Assembly (NCBI RefSeq): GCF_000478195.2
Contig: NZ_AUZM01000024.1
Coordinates: forward strand, 20,753-84,752
Direction of reading: 5' to 3'
DNA: 64,000 bases
Source of the DNA: Lyngbya aestuarii BL J
GTDB lineage: Bacteria > Cyanobacteriota > Cyanobacteriia > Cyanobacteriales > Microcoleaceae
Shown here: positions 1 through 9,291 of the stretch, in pieces
Layout of the letters: each line of letters opens with the position of its first letter
How positions within the stretch are numbered: position 1 is the stretch's first letter
Notes under the pieces: model-generated
Told to the model about the DNA's origin: nothing
The model's database searches: none
Seen by the model: the letters and a program-made list of their open reading frames with translations, nothing else
Position numbers and translations under genes: made by a program

Positions 1-1051
1 CTGTTTCTCGGTCTAAAACTTTAGGACTTCCGGGTAAAATAGCTGTTCCAAATTGGTTTTTTATCGGGGAGTCAGACTTCATTGCTAAAGTCCCTAAATT
101 TCCCCAGTCAATCGTCAAAGCACAACGACCTGAGAGAAAGAGTGACCGTATTTCCATCACCGAAAGCGTTTCATCTTCGGGTTTTTTTGGCCCATAAGTA
201 GCGGTTTCTTTATAAATGGCTAAAGCCTCTATAAAAGCAGGGTTATTAACGAGAGGTTTCATCGTATCCGAATCAAAAAAAGCCCCTTGTTGAGTTCCCT
301 GAGTTTGTAAAAACGAACTCGCCACCGCCCACAACATCCGAGAGTTAGCCTGGGGAGTTCTCGCTAGACAAGAACCGTAGTCTGCTTCTCCATCATTATT
401 GAGATCCTGGCCGTCCATCTTTCGGGCTAAGTCTAAATATTGATCCCAAGTTTGCGGAGGAATAATGCCCTGCTGTTCTAAAATATCACTACGATAGTAT
501 AAGCTGAGTACCTCTCCATCGAGGGGAATCGCGTAAACTTCACCCTCGTAAGTGGCATGATATTCTCGAAAAAAGACAGCAATATCTTCCCACTGAATGG
601 CTGAATCGGTTTTAACCCGTTTAGTTAAGTCTTGCAAATACCCATACCGAACGTAGTCTGCTTTCCACTGGGGAGGAATAATCACCACATCATAATTGTG
701 AATACCTCTCCGGAAATCATTCAAAATTTCTTGATACAGTAGGTCAAACGGTGCCGTGATAATTTTAATCTCGACCTCTGTGAGGGCTTCAAATTGAGCC
801 GCGTGATCGATAATGGGTTCTGTGATTCCGTTACCTGGTGTCAGACTCAATACCGTCAGGGTGACTCCCTTCAAATTGGGATGTGGTGTTGTTTTTTTGA
901 GATCCGAAGACGAATCACTCCGGCTTTCATTTGCGGAAATTCCGTGACAAGCAGCGATCGCTAAACTTAAACCAACAGGGAGCCATCGAGTCAATAATTG
1001 AGCGATTAGAAATTGTCTAACACTGAGTAGACAATCACTGATCAGCATCAT
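1..1051 (-). CDS. ABC-type sugar solute-binding lipoprotein (partial, runs off left edge)
   Basis: The frame is open from an ATG at 1051 to the left window edge, so the C-terminus is missing. The N-terminus has a hydrophobic stretch followed by a lipobox-like LAIAAC (Cys about residue 30), so the protein is probably lipid-anchored. Typical family 1 extracellular solute-binding features follow: a VTLTVLSLTPGNG beta strand, DVVIIPPQW, YAIPLDGEVLSLYYRSDIL and WDQYLDLARKM. These proteins deliver sugars or oligosaccharides to an ABC permease, and no permease gene is visible here. The substrate cannot be told from the sequence. The family is clear; the specific role is unknown. Confidence 0.85.
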   Translation of the reverse strand, partial: MMLISDCLLSVRQFLIAQLLTRWLPVGLSLAIAACHGISANESRSDSSSDLKKTTPHPNLKGVTLTVLSLTPGNGITEPIIDHAAQFEALTEVEIKIITAPFDLLYQEILNDFRRGIHNYDVVIIPPQWKADYVRYGYLQDLTKRVKTDSAIQWEDIAVFFREYHATYEGEVYAIPLDGEVLSLYYRSDILEQQGIIPPQTWDQYLDLARKMDGQDLNNDGEADYGSCLARTPQANSRMLWAVASSFLQTQGTQQGAFFDSDTMKPLVNNPAFIEALAIYKETATYGPKKPEDETLSVMEIRSLFLSGRCALTIDWGNLGTLAMKSDSPIKNQFGTAILPGSPKVLDRET

Positions 1052-1286
1052 AAACTTTAGTCCTTCTATCTATAATTGAGAACACTGAATTAAGCACCCT
1101 TGATTCAGTCTGACTCTAACAAACCATAGTCTTGTCAATTGGTCAATTAGAATCTTCCCAGATTGAAACAAATTTGGCTAATCGAACAGTTTTTATAAAT
1201 TTGTAAAAACTCTACTTGTAGAATAGCATTTTTATTCAGTTTAGTGTATAAACTCAATATTTTAATTATAGAACCAACCCCAGGAT

Positions 1287-3032
1287 ATGGATCATCCATT
1301 GAGTCATAATAAATGTGATTTTTTGATAATATTTATTTTTTTATGGGCAACAGGGGTTTCACAGTCTATGACTTCTCCTCTTATGGCTGCATCACCTCTA
1401 CTAACTCAAAATTCTTATCCTCAACCCGTCCCTCCTGATCCGCCAATTCCTGAACCTCAATTCCCTCCTGCCCTCCCCCCTCCCGAGGAACTTATGCCCT
1501 CTCCAACCCCCGATTCTCCCCCCACAGAACCCAATGTAGAACAATCACAAACCCGGGTCATTAAACAATTTATTTTTCAAGGCAATACCGCCTTTTCTAA
1601 TCAAGAATTAGCCGCAGTCACTCAATCTTTTCTCAATCGTCCGATTACATTTGCTGAACTTTTGCAAGCCCGTTCGGCAGTCACAGATTTATATGTGAGC
1701 AACGGTTATATTACTTCTGGAGCATTAATTCCTCCCCAAACCTTAGAAGCAGGAGTTGTCAAAATTCAAATTGTTGAAGGCGAAATTGCAGAATTAAATA
1801 TTACCGGAACTGGACGCTTAAACTCTAATTATGTTCGCTCTCGACTCGAAAAAGCAATCTCAAAACCACTCAATCAAAATCATCTTTTAGAAGCTCTACA
1901 ACTGCTGCAATTAAACCCAGTAATTTCCACCATTTCGGCTGAACTATCGGCAGGAATTCGTCCCGGTGAAAGCATTCTCAATGTTGAATTTCAAACCGCC
2001 GATACATTTACAGTTAAAGCATTTAGTGATAATAGTCGCCCCCCCAGTGTCGGTACGTTTCGGCGAGGAATAGAAGTGATCGAAGGGAATGTATTCGGGC
2101 AAGGAGATCGCTTTAATGTAGTTTATAGTAATACCGACGGCAGTGATATTGTTGATCTTACTTATGATTTTCCGATTAATTCTCGTAATGGAACGCTCGG
2201 AGTTTACTTCAACTATACCGATAGTCAAGTCATTGAACAGCCCTTTGAAGATCTCAATATTGAAGCCAATAGTTACACCTATGAATTTCGCTACCGCCAA
2301 CCGATTATTCAAACCCCTCAACAAGAACTTACTTTAGGTTTAGCCCTAACTCGTCGAGAAACAGATACCTCTATTTTGGGAGTCGGTTTTCCCCTATCAC
2401 GCGGGGCAGAAAATAACGGAGAAACTCGTTTATCAATCATACGATTTTATCAAGAATATGTTCATCGAGGGGCAAAACAGGTGTTAGCAGCGCGATCGCA
2501 ATTTAGTTTAGGAGTCGGGGCATTAAATGCCACCATTAATAACAATGACGAACCCGATAGTCGATATTTAGCCTGGCGAGGACAGGCGCAGTGGTTGCGA
2601 TTATTGGCACCCGATACAGTATTATTAGTCCGATCAGATATTCAACTCTCCAATGAAGAATTAATTCCCCTCGAACAGATCGGGCTAGGGGGATTTGAAA
2701 CCGTACGAGGATATCGTCAGGATTTTTTACTGCGGGATAATGCCGCATTTGCTTCAGTGGAGTTACGCTACCCTTTGCTGCGAACTTCCAATGGTGAAGG
2801 AGTGTTACAATTAACTCCCTTTGTCGATCTGGGTCGGGCTTGGAATGCCAACTCAGACTTAGAGATCGACTCTAGAACATTATTTTCGGTTGGTTTGGGT
2901 TTGCGTTGGCAATACAGCGATCGCCTGACCTTAAAGCTTGACTGGGGAATTCCGCTCACCGATATTGATTCAGGGGAACGAACTTTACAAGAAAATGGGA
3001 TCTACTTTTCTATCGATTGGAATCTATTGTAA
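1287..3032 (+). CDS. ShlB/FhaC/HecB-type two-partner secretion porin (TpsB)
   Basis: This 581-residue outer-membrane transporter would export a large TpsA exoprotein. Residues 1-40 look like a signal peptide. Residues about 45-85 are an extreme Pro-rich linker, then a POTRA domain of ShlB type starts at about 92 (IKQFIFQGNTAFSNQEL). The rest is a beta barrel with a loop-6 motif VRGY inside GLGGFETVRGYRQDF and a C-terminal strand ending in IDWNLL. Length matches the family. No haemagglutinin-type TpsA gene lies beside it, so the partner must be elsewhere or in the sequence left of the window. The start is the first ATG in frame. Confidence 0.9.
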   Translation: MDHPLSHNKCDFLIIFIFLWATGVSQSMTSPLMAASPLLTQNSYPQPVPPDPPIPEPQFPPALPPPEELMPSPTPDSPPTEPNVEQSQTRVIKQFIFQGNTAFSNQELAAVTQSFLNRPITFAELLQARSAVTDLYVSNGYITSGALIPPQTLEAGVVKIQIVEGEIAELNITGTGRLNSNYVRSRLEKAISKPLNQNHLLEALQLLQLNPVISTISAELSAGIRPGESILNVEFQTADTFTVKAFSDNSRPPSVGTFRRGIEVIEGNVFGQGDRFNVVYSNTDGSDIVDLTYDFPINSRNGTLGVYFNYTDSQVIEQPFEDLNIEANSYTYEFRYRQPIIQTPQQELTLGLALTRRETDTSILGVGFPLSRGAENNGETRLSIIRFYQEYVHRGAKQVLAARSQFSLGVGALNATINNNDEPDSRYLAWRGQAQWLRLLAPDTVLLVRSDIQLSNEELIPLEQIGLGGFETVRGYRQDFLLRDNAAFASVELRYPLLRTSNGEGVLQLTPFVDLGRAWNANSDLEIDSRTLFSVGLGLRWQYSDRLTLKLDWGIPLTDIDSGERTLQENGIYFSIDWNLL

Positions 3033-3064
3033 ACTCCCCCATATCGCTATCCCACCCAACTATT

Positions 3065-3949
3065 CTAATATTCTGTCGAGCGTCGATCATCATTCGTTTG
3101 AGACTGTTCATCTGTTGAACGAGATGAAGATTCTTCTGGGTCAGCTTCAGACTCTTGCAATTCCCAGTCTTCTTCTTCTTCCTCCTGGTCTTGAATTTCC
3201 GTTGCCGGAGGTGGAGGCGTAATAATACGATAATCAGCATCATAAACCGATTCCGATTTTCCAACCCCTGTATCTTCTCCTTCGCGATACCCGTAAGAAT
3301 ACACTGAACCTGACCAAGATTGCTGTTTGGGTTTTTGTTCAACTTCGTAGTGATCTCGGCGAGAATATTCAGAGTCTAGGTCATTTGAGGATCTTTGCTC
3401 AGAAGCTTCAGAAGTCGGTTCGCTATCATCCAAATCAGAAGACCCTTCCTGCTCTTTCCAGGCAGTTTGAGAAGGTGTAGAATGAATAGATTCTTCTTCA
3501 TCTAGTCCCCAATCTTCCTCATCCCAAGATTGACGAATGGGTCTGACCTCTGTTTCCCAATCATCAGTAGCCGAAGTTGTTGAACGGGGAGGGGGTGGAG
3601 AATAACCCGTAGAAGTTTTGGTTGTATTGGGAGGATTTTGACCCGCAGAATAAGAGGATGTGGGTTCAGGTGTAAAACCTGTTGGGGGTTGAACCGGAGG
3701 TTTAGGAGAACGAGACGGCGAACTTCTCGCAACCGTAGAACCCGAACCCGACAACTGAAATAAACCCCAGATCAGCAGCGATAATATTACCCCAACGGAG
3801 ATCGCCATGACAATCCAAAAAGACAAAGGAAATGCAGGCGACTGAGTACCCAAAAAAACCAGGGATACAGACGGAGAAAGATTCTGCGCGACCAGCAAAG
3901 CCAGTCCTGCCACAGCAATCAAAAAGATAACTAAATTCGCGACAGACAT
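3065..3949 (-). CDS. LapA-domain (DUF1049-like) membrane protein with long acidic tail
   Basis: The 294-residue protein has two N-terminal membrane segments (about residues 3-22 and 42-66) with the LapA-like spacing around LLVAQNLSPSVSLVFLG. About 220 hydrophilic residues follow, rich in Ser, Glu, Asp and Pro, which look disordered and end in acidic runs. LapA-family proteins of other bacteria take part in membrane or LPS assembly. The role in cyanobacteria is not known, and the tail gives no further clue. It is convergent with the TpsB gene, with only 32 bases between stops. The call rests on the membrane domain alone. Confidence 0.65.
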   Translation of the reverse strand: MSVANLVIFLIAVAGLALLVAQNLSPSVSLVFLGTQSPAFPLSFWIVMAISVGVILSLLIWGLFQLSGSGSTVARSSPSRSPKPPVQPPTGFTPEPTSSYSAGQNPPNTTKTSTGYSPPPPRSTTSATDDWETEVRPIRQSWDEEDWGLDEEESIHSTPSQTAWKEQEGSSDLDDSEPTSEASEQRSSNDLDSEYSRRDHYEVEQKPKQQSWSGSVYSYGYREGEDTGVGKSESVYDADYRIITPPPPATEIQDQEEEEEDWELQESEADPEESSSRSTDEQSQTNDDRRSTEY

Positions 3950-4033
3950 GGGTATGATGGGTCAGTTGCTAGGTGTACAGGGTTGGGGCAATTAGGCTTT
4001 ACTCAGCCGAAAGCGAATCAAATTTCGTCAAAT

Positions 4034-4648
4034 TCAGTCCTCTTTCCAGCGCTTGATCGGTACACAGTCGATCTCTAGTTGATCGAGAGTACGCGCTACC
4101 ACAAAGTCTACTAAATCTTCGATGGTTTGAGGTTGATGATACCAAGCCGGAATCGCCGGAACGATGCGAACCCCTGATTCAGCCAGAGTAGTCAAATTTC
4201 GTAAGTGAATCAAACTAAAGGGAGTTTCTCGCGGCACCACAACCAATTTACGCCCTTCTTTAAGTTGTACATCCGCTGCTCGTTCGAGCAAATCTGAGCT
4301 TAATCCATTGGCAAGTTTACTCACGGTACTCATACTACAGGGAATCACAACCATTCCCAACGTGCGGAAAGAACCACTGGCGATATTGGCGCCGACATCT
4401 TGCCAAGGATGACAACGCAATTGACCTAACTTCGGGACTCCGGCCTGTTCTCGCCAAAATTCTGTTTGCCCAGACGGATCAGGAGGCATCCGAACATTTT
4501 GTTCACTTTGCCAAACAATATAAGCCGATTTGGAAGCGACTAACTCAATGGGCAAGTCAGCCTCTAGTAGATATTTTAACGTTCGGACAGCATAAATCAG
4601 TCCAGAGGCGCCGCAGACACCAAGAATTAGGGGTTTTTGATCGCTCAT
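4034..4648 (-). CDS. ubiX: Flavin prenyltransferase UbiX
   Basis: UbiX joins a dimethylallyl group to FMN, making the prenylated flavin cofactor that UbiD-type decarboxylases need. The 204-residue length is normal. Family signatures are the N-terminal LILGVCGASGLIYAVRTL nucleotide-binding strand-loop, the SGSFRTLGMVVIPCSMSTV segment and RKLVVVPRETPFSLIHLRNL. It lies 68 bases downstream of rnr on the same strand and could be cotranscribed with it. The assignment is firm at family level. Confidence 0.93.
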   Translation of the reverse strand: MSDQKPLILGVCGASGLIYAVRTLKYLLEADLPIELVASKSAYIVWQSEQNVRMPPDPSGQTEFWREQAGVPKLGQLRCHPWQDVGANIASGSFRTLGMVVIPCSMSTVSKLANGLSSDLLERAADVQLKEGRKLVVVPRETPFSLIHLRNLTTLAESGVRIVPAIPAWYHQPQTIEDLVDFVVARTLDQLEIDCVPIKRWKED

Positions 4649-4716
4649 AAGTTCGTTTTGAATTTTGAATTGGAGTCGTAATCAGGCGTTACCTCAAACG
4701 ACTCCAAACCCATGTT

Positions 4717-7023
4717 TTAGTAATTGTTGTAGGGATCGTCGTTGTCATCAACAGCTTCACTCCCTCCGCCCACCGCGACCAAATCAATTTGTTGGCGATA
4801 GTAGTCTACACTCTTGACTTGTACTTCCACGTTATCACCCAAACGATATTGATTACGGTTTTTGCGACCCACAAGCGTTTGTTGACGGGAGCGGTATTCA
4901 TACCAATCATCCTTGAGAGAAGACACATGAACTAACCCCTCTACCCGCAGTAGGGAACCGCCAGGAGATTCGACTTCAATTTCCACAAAGAACCCATAAG
5001 ACTGTACACCCGTAATCAATCCCACAAAGGTTTGACCTGTGCGGGCCTTCATAAATCCAGTTTTCTTCAACCCTTCTAAATCTTCTTCGGCATCAACACC
5101 GACACTTTCTCGTTCACTCAAATGCACCACCAATTGAGCAAACTGAGACTCTAATTCAGCTTGTAAATCTGGGGGAAGAACGTTCCAGGCAATTTTACCG
5201 TGACAAGAGGAATGACCCAAATTCACCCGATCTTTAGACCGAGTAGAACGTCGATCTCGTCCTTCTTCAAAAATCGCCTTCAGGACTCGGGAAATTTGAA
5301 TATCAGTATATCGCGATAACGGTGCGGTGCAATGGGTATAACAGTCTAGAGCCAGTCCAAAATGAGGTTTAGGGGTGATGCTATAGACGGCAGGTTTGAG
5401 GCTATCTTCGAGCAAATAAGTTAACACTCGTTCTGCTTTTGAACCCGCCAAAGCTTCCACAAAAGACTGAAAATCCGTTGGCTGAACTTCTTCTTCACTT
5501 TCGAGTTCTAATTCACAGCCCAAATGGGTGGAGAGTTTGGCCAATTCACTGACATCAGTTGGATCAGGCGCAGGTTGAACCCGATAGATCGCAGGTAAAC
5601 TCAGGGCTTGTAGATGATTGGCAACCACTTGATTGCCTAAAACATTGAGTTCTGATACCATAGCCTGAGCAATACACAAAGAAGCGACCACAATCGGCCC
5701 GAGTTCTCCCTCATCATCAAAATGACAGTGAGTATCGAGCAGGTTGAGTTCAAAGCCGCCCCGCGCCGATCGCATTTGTCGAACCGCTCGACTGACTTCT
5801 AAGAGATTTTCTAAAATTGAAAGCACTTCTGGAGAACCCGCTTCGACTCCATCGAGAATAGCCTGAGCCATTTTGTAGTCTACTTGATGATCGACTTGGA
5901 TCACACTGGGCTGAATTTCAAACTCGATTAGTCTTCCGGTCGGATCAAGTTTAATTAAGATTGAAAGGGTGAGACGTTCTTGTTCCGGTAAAAGGGCGAG
6001 GCGATCGCAACTGAGTTCTTTGGGGAGGATGGAGATATATTTATCGGCTAAATAGATCGCCGTTCCGCGTTTACGGGCTTCGCGATCTAGGGCGGTATCA
6101 GGGGCGACGTAGTGGCCAACATCGGCAATATGAATTCCTAAGTGCCAATTGCCCGAATCAGTTTTTTCTAAGGTAAAAGCCCGATCAACACAATATTGGG
6201 CGGACTCTTTTTCTTCTTCATCTAAAACGGAAAATTCGGAATTCCCTAAATCCGGGTGGAAACTAATCGTGAACAGTTTGCGTAAATCCGCCCGGTTTTT
6301 ATAGTCAGATTTTTTGATTTGCGTGGGTAAAGATTCAGCTTCTTGTAAGGCGTAGGGGGAAAAAGCCCGAGGTAAATCATGTTTACAACAGACAATATCC
6401 AAATCATCTGCAACTTCGGCATCTGATCCCAAAATTTGCACCACCTGACCGACGGGGCGATGTATTCCCAACGGATAACGAACCACCTCAACATGAACTA
6501 AATGGTCAATCGCTTCTTGAAGTTCTGGAGATTGATCAATCAAATCTAATTCAAACAGAAGCCGATCATCGAGAGGAACCGCCCGAAAGGTTTTGGGAGT
6601 GCGTTTGACTCGTGCCAGTACCGAAGGGTTAGCTCGTTCGAGAATCAGATACACTTCTCCTTCAGGAGAACGACGCCGACTCCCTTCTTTGATAATTTTG
6701 ACCAGGACGCGATCGCCATTCCAGGCATTACTCAGATGACTTTCACGAATGTAAACATCTTCTGCGCCTTCTGCGTCTTGAATGGCAAAACAGAATCCCT
6801 TACTCGAACAGCGAAGTTTGGCTTCAACAACGCTTTCTTGTTCGATTCGGCGATAGCGGCCTTTATCTTTTTCGAGGACTCCAATTCGCTCTAACGCATC
6901 TAAGGCGATTTGAAATTTTCGTAAACTGTCGTCATCGGGAGCCAGTTTTTTCTCTAATGCTTTCGGGGCGACCAGTTTATCTTCGGAAAAGTTAGCCAAA
7001 AGTGTAGCGATTGAAAATTCCAT
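4717..7023 (-). CDS. rnr: Ribonuclease R-type RNB exoribonuclease
   Basis: This 768-residue 3'-5' exoribonuclease degrades structured RNA. From the N-terminus there is a winged-helix-like region (1-70), cold-shock/OB segments (70-230), the RNB catalytic domain (about 250-600) and an S1 domain (about 660-745, GQTFVGLITGVQSYGFFVEI). The RNB domain shows LGIHIADVGHYVAPDTALD with its metal-binding Asp residues, ELSCDRLALLPEQERLTLS, and APLSRYTDIQISRVL. The acidic tail ends in DDNDDPYNNY. It is slightly shorter than E. coli RNase R. An RNase II name would also fit by domain content. Confidence 0.92.
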   Translation of the reverse strand: MEFSIATLLANFSEDKLVAPKALEKKLAPDDDSLRKFQIALDALERIGVLEKDKGRYRRIEQESVVEAKLRCSSKGFCFAIQDAEGAEDVYIRESHLSNAWNGDRVLVKIIKEGSRRRSPEGEVYLILERANPSVLARVKRTPKTFRAVPLDDRLLFELDLIDQSPELQEAIDHLVHVEVVRYPLGIHRPVGQVVQILGSDAEVADDLDIVCCKHDLPRAFSPYALQEAESLPTQIKKSDYKNRADLRKLFTISFHPDLGNSEFSVLDEEEKESAQYCVDRAFTLEKTDSGNWHLGIHIADVGHYVAPDTALDREARKRGTAIYLADKYISILPKELSCDRLALLPEQERLTLSILIKLDPTGRLIEFEIQPSVIQVDHQVDYKMAQAILDGVEAGSPEVLSILENLLEVSRAVRQMRSARGGFELNLLDTHCHFDDEGELGPIVVASLCIAQAMVSELNVLGNQVVANHLQALSLPAIYRVQPAPDPTDVSELAKLSTHLGCELELESEEEVQPTDFQSFVEALAGSKAERVLTYLLEDSLKPAVYSITPKPHFGLALDCYTHCTAPLSRYTDIQISRVLKAIFEEGRDRRSTRSKDRVNLGHSSCHGKIAWNVLPPDLQAELESQFAQLVVHLSERESVGVDAEEDLEGLKKTGFMKARTGQTFVGLITGVQSYGFFVEIEVESPGGSLLRVEGLVHVSSLKDDWYEYRSRQQTLVGRKNRNQYRLGDNVEVQVKSVDYYRQQIDLVAVGGGSEAVDDNDDPYNNY

Positions 7024-7472
7024 GTAGCGGTCTTTCCTTGTTATCTCTGCGATCAGTTGACTTGTCTTGACACTTCCTCATCTGTTTGGGTAACGGAGAC
7101 GCGATTCTCTCAATAATGGAGATACAACGCGAATCATGCAACGAATCTGAAAGAAAACAGCCGCCATTGGAAGAAGGTTCGGCGCGGGATGCAAGGAGAT
7201 TGCCTAAACCGAGTGGGTGGGGACGCTGATTTTTCCGCGCCTATTCCCTCAAGCATACAGTGATACAATTGAGGGCAACTGCTCCTCTCGGGCTGAGAAG
7301 AAGCCCAACAGATTGAGGACTGTCTTCACAATTAATTACCCTAGCTACGGCATAATTTCATCTAAATGAAGTCCACCTGAAAGTAGATTGATTCATCTAG
7401 ACGGTAGCATGATTGAGTGCTGCGTCAATGACAAATGCTTAAGTTAGTATACCTTAAATTAGGATATCCGAT
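7024..7472. other. Divergent intergenic region with hairpins between rnr and the 7473 gene
   Basis: This 449-base gap separates two divergent genes and must hold both promoters. No ORF is supported. There are two perfect stems close together: CCCTCAA/TTGAGGG (7246-7252 with 7269-7275) and GGGCT/AGCCC (7290-7294 with 7302-7306). They could belong to a small RNA or a leader, but I do not recognise an Rfam family. Confidence 0.35.
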
Positions 7473-8288
7473 ATGTTTGCTCAATTTCGATCTCGCTACC
7501 CGACAGGGGGTTTAATCTCTGAGTTACTGGCGATTGATCATGGTCAGTATGTGGTTCGTGTCTTGGTGGAAGTCGATAGTGTGATTATTTCTTCGGGGCT
7601 AGCGGCAGCGGAGACGGTTGAACTTGCAGAAGATCAGGCTCGGAAGCGATCGCTTCAAGTTCTCGGGATTGAAACCTCTACGGCTTTACCTAATTTCTCC
7701 ACAACTCGTTCTTTGGCGGGGACGGAAAATTCGACTCCATTTGAACTCAATTCGGCCCCTGAACCGGCTCAACTTCCGGAAGCTTCTGTACCAGAGTCTA
7801 GGGTTGAAACGTCCTCAAGCCCTTCAGAATTGGAAGATTGGTCTTCTGGGGGAACGTCTTCTGATGATTGGCTCTCTGCAACTTATCTTAATCCCAGTTC
7901 TTCCTCTCCCTCCCCAACAACAGAAGCCAGTTCGACTTCACCGACGAAGGGACGAAGCGCTTCATTACCCCCTTTACCGGATACGCCTTCAGAGGAGAGT
8001 CATGAAGTTCCATCCCCCTCTGAAGATCATTCTCCTCAGTCTTCTACGTCTAAAACCTCAAAAAAGAAAAAGCCACAAGCAACCATTGAGTCTACGGATT
8101 TTTCTTCGGAAATTGCGAGAACGGATCTCGAACTCAAACGCTTGGGTTGGACAACTGAACAAGGGGTAGAACATCTTCAAAAAACCTATGGAAAGCGCTC
8201 TCGTCATCAGCTCACTGAAGATGAATTGCTGGACTTTCTACACTATCTCGAATCTCTCCCGACTCCCGCACCTCACGCCGACAATTAA
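7473..8288 (+). CDS. Conserved cyanobacterial hypothetical, dsRBD-like N-terminus and conserved C-terminal helix domain
   Basis: The 271-residue protein has two ordered ends and a disordered middle. Residues 1-68 suggest three beta strands and an alpha helix ending in ETVELAEDQARKRSLQVLGI, which resembles a double-stranded-RNA-binding fold without its first helix; this is an inference from pattern. Residues 70-205 are rich in Ser, Pro and Thr. Residues 212-262 (ARTDLELKRLGWTTEQGVEH, then GKRSRHQLTEDELLDFLHYL) look like a compact helical domain. The start ATG is preceded by AT-rich promoter-like sequence (TATACC, about 7448). Function is not known. Confidence 0.6.
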   Translation: MFAQFRSRYPTGGLISELLAIDHGQYVVRVLVEVDSVIISSGLAAAETVELAEDQARKRSLQVLGIETSTALPNFSTTRSLAGTENSTPFELNSAPEPAQLPEASVPESRVETSSSPSELEDWSSGGTSSDDWLSATYLNPSSSSPSPTTEASSTSPTKGRSASLPPLPDTPSEESHEVPSPSEDHSPQSSTSKTSKKKKPQATIESTDFSSEIARTDLELKRLGWTTEQGVEHLQKTYGKRSRHQLTEDELLDFLHYLESLPTPAPHADN

Positions 8289-8387
8289 ATCAGGAAACAG
8301 GGAATAGGATTTAGGACTGAGGATTTAGGGGTTTAACCTGCTCATCACCCTATTGCCCTATCTCCCTATCACCTGTTACCTCAATGA

Positions 8388-8999
8388 TCAGCCGCCATTA
8401 TTAGCAGCAGCACTAGCAGCCATTGCTTTACGATCATAGACCTGATCAATTAAGCCATAATCAACAGCTTCTTGAGCAGACATAAAGAAATCTCGTTCGG
8501 TATCTTCTTCAATTCGGGACAGGGGTTGTCCGGTATGATCGGCGAGACTTTGATTGAGGCGTTTCTTCAAGTAAAGGATTTCTTTGGCTTGAATTTCGAT
8601 ATCAGTAGCTTGTCCTTGAGCGCCTCCTAACGGTTGGTGAATCATAATCCGAGAATGGGGTAGACTCATCCGTTTTCCTTTGGCCCCTGCACTCAGCAAG
8701 AAGGCGCCCATACTCGCCGCTAACCCAATACAAATGGTACTCACATCGGGGCGAATATGGTTCATGGTGTCGTAAATCCCCAATCCTGCGGACACTGAAC
8801 CCCCTGGAGAGTTGATGTACAGGTAAATATCTTTTTCGGGATCATCTGCATCGAGAAACAGCATTTGAGCCACGATCAGGTTAGCTAAATCTGCGGTGAC
8901 TTGTTGTCCCAGAAAAATAATGCGATCGCGTAGCAGTCGGGAATATATATCAAAGGCGCGTTCACCTCGACCCGATTGTTCAATAACGGTTGGAATCAT
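8388..8999 (-). CDS. clpP: ATP-dependent Clp protease proteolytic subunit (ClpP1/P2 type)
   Basis: This serine protease forms the barrel that degrades substrates fed by ClpC/ClpX. The catalytic triad is intact: Ser96 in GLAASMGAF, His121 in MIHQPLGG and Asp170 in TERDFF, counted from the chosen start. I chose the ATG that gives [20 protein letters not shown], the N-terminus normal for cyanobacterial ClpP; the frame extends upstream to a GTG at 9062 that adds 21 non-conserved residues. The C-terminus ends in an Ala/Asn/Gly tail. It is separate from the clpR-clpP3 pair at 47-48.5 kb. Confidence 0.95.
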   Translation of the reverse strand: MIPTVIEQSGRGERAFDIYSRLLRDRIIFLGQQVTADLANLIVAQMLFLDADDPEKDIYLYINSPGGSVSAGLGIYDTMNHIRPDVSTICIGLAASMGAFLLSAGAKGKRMSLPHSRIMIHQPLGGAQGQATDIEIQAKEILYLKKRLNQSLADHTGQPLSRIEEDTERDFFMSAQEAVDYGLIDQVYDRKAMAASAAANNGG

Positions 9000-9291
9000 A
9001 CTAACCCACCAATCAAGTTCACATTCATTGATTGTAGCGACTGTTGTCAGGGTAGGAGTCACGCAATAGGGAAATCACTACCGAGTTTGAGGGAATCAAG
9101 ATCAGGTCTTTGCCAACTTCTAACCACTCATGCCCATTAAGGGGTTGTCCATTGACTATAGCAATTTATTTCCTCAGCAGACCCATCCAGTTTAAAGTTA
9201 TCTTCTGCTGGATTGATCAACTTCATCTAATTAATCCGTTTGATTTGTGAAGATTAACTGATTTCTACTGATTACAGATTGAATCGATTTC

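Noticed and set aside
7024..7472. 6S, SRP or RNase P RNA gene
   Set aside because: The hairpins are too small and I see none of the conserved sequence motifs of these RNAs.
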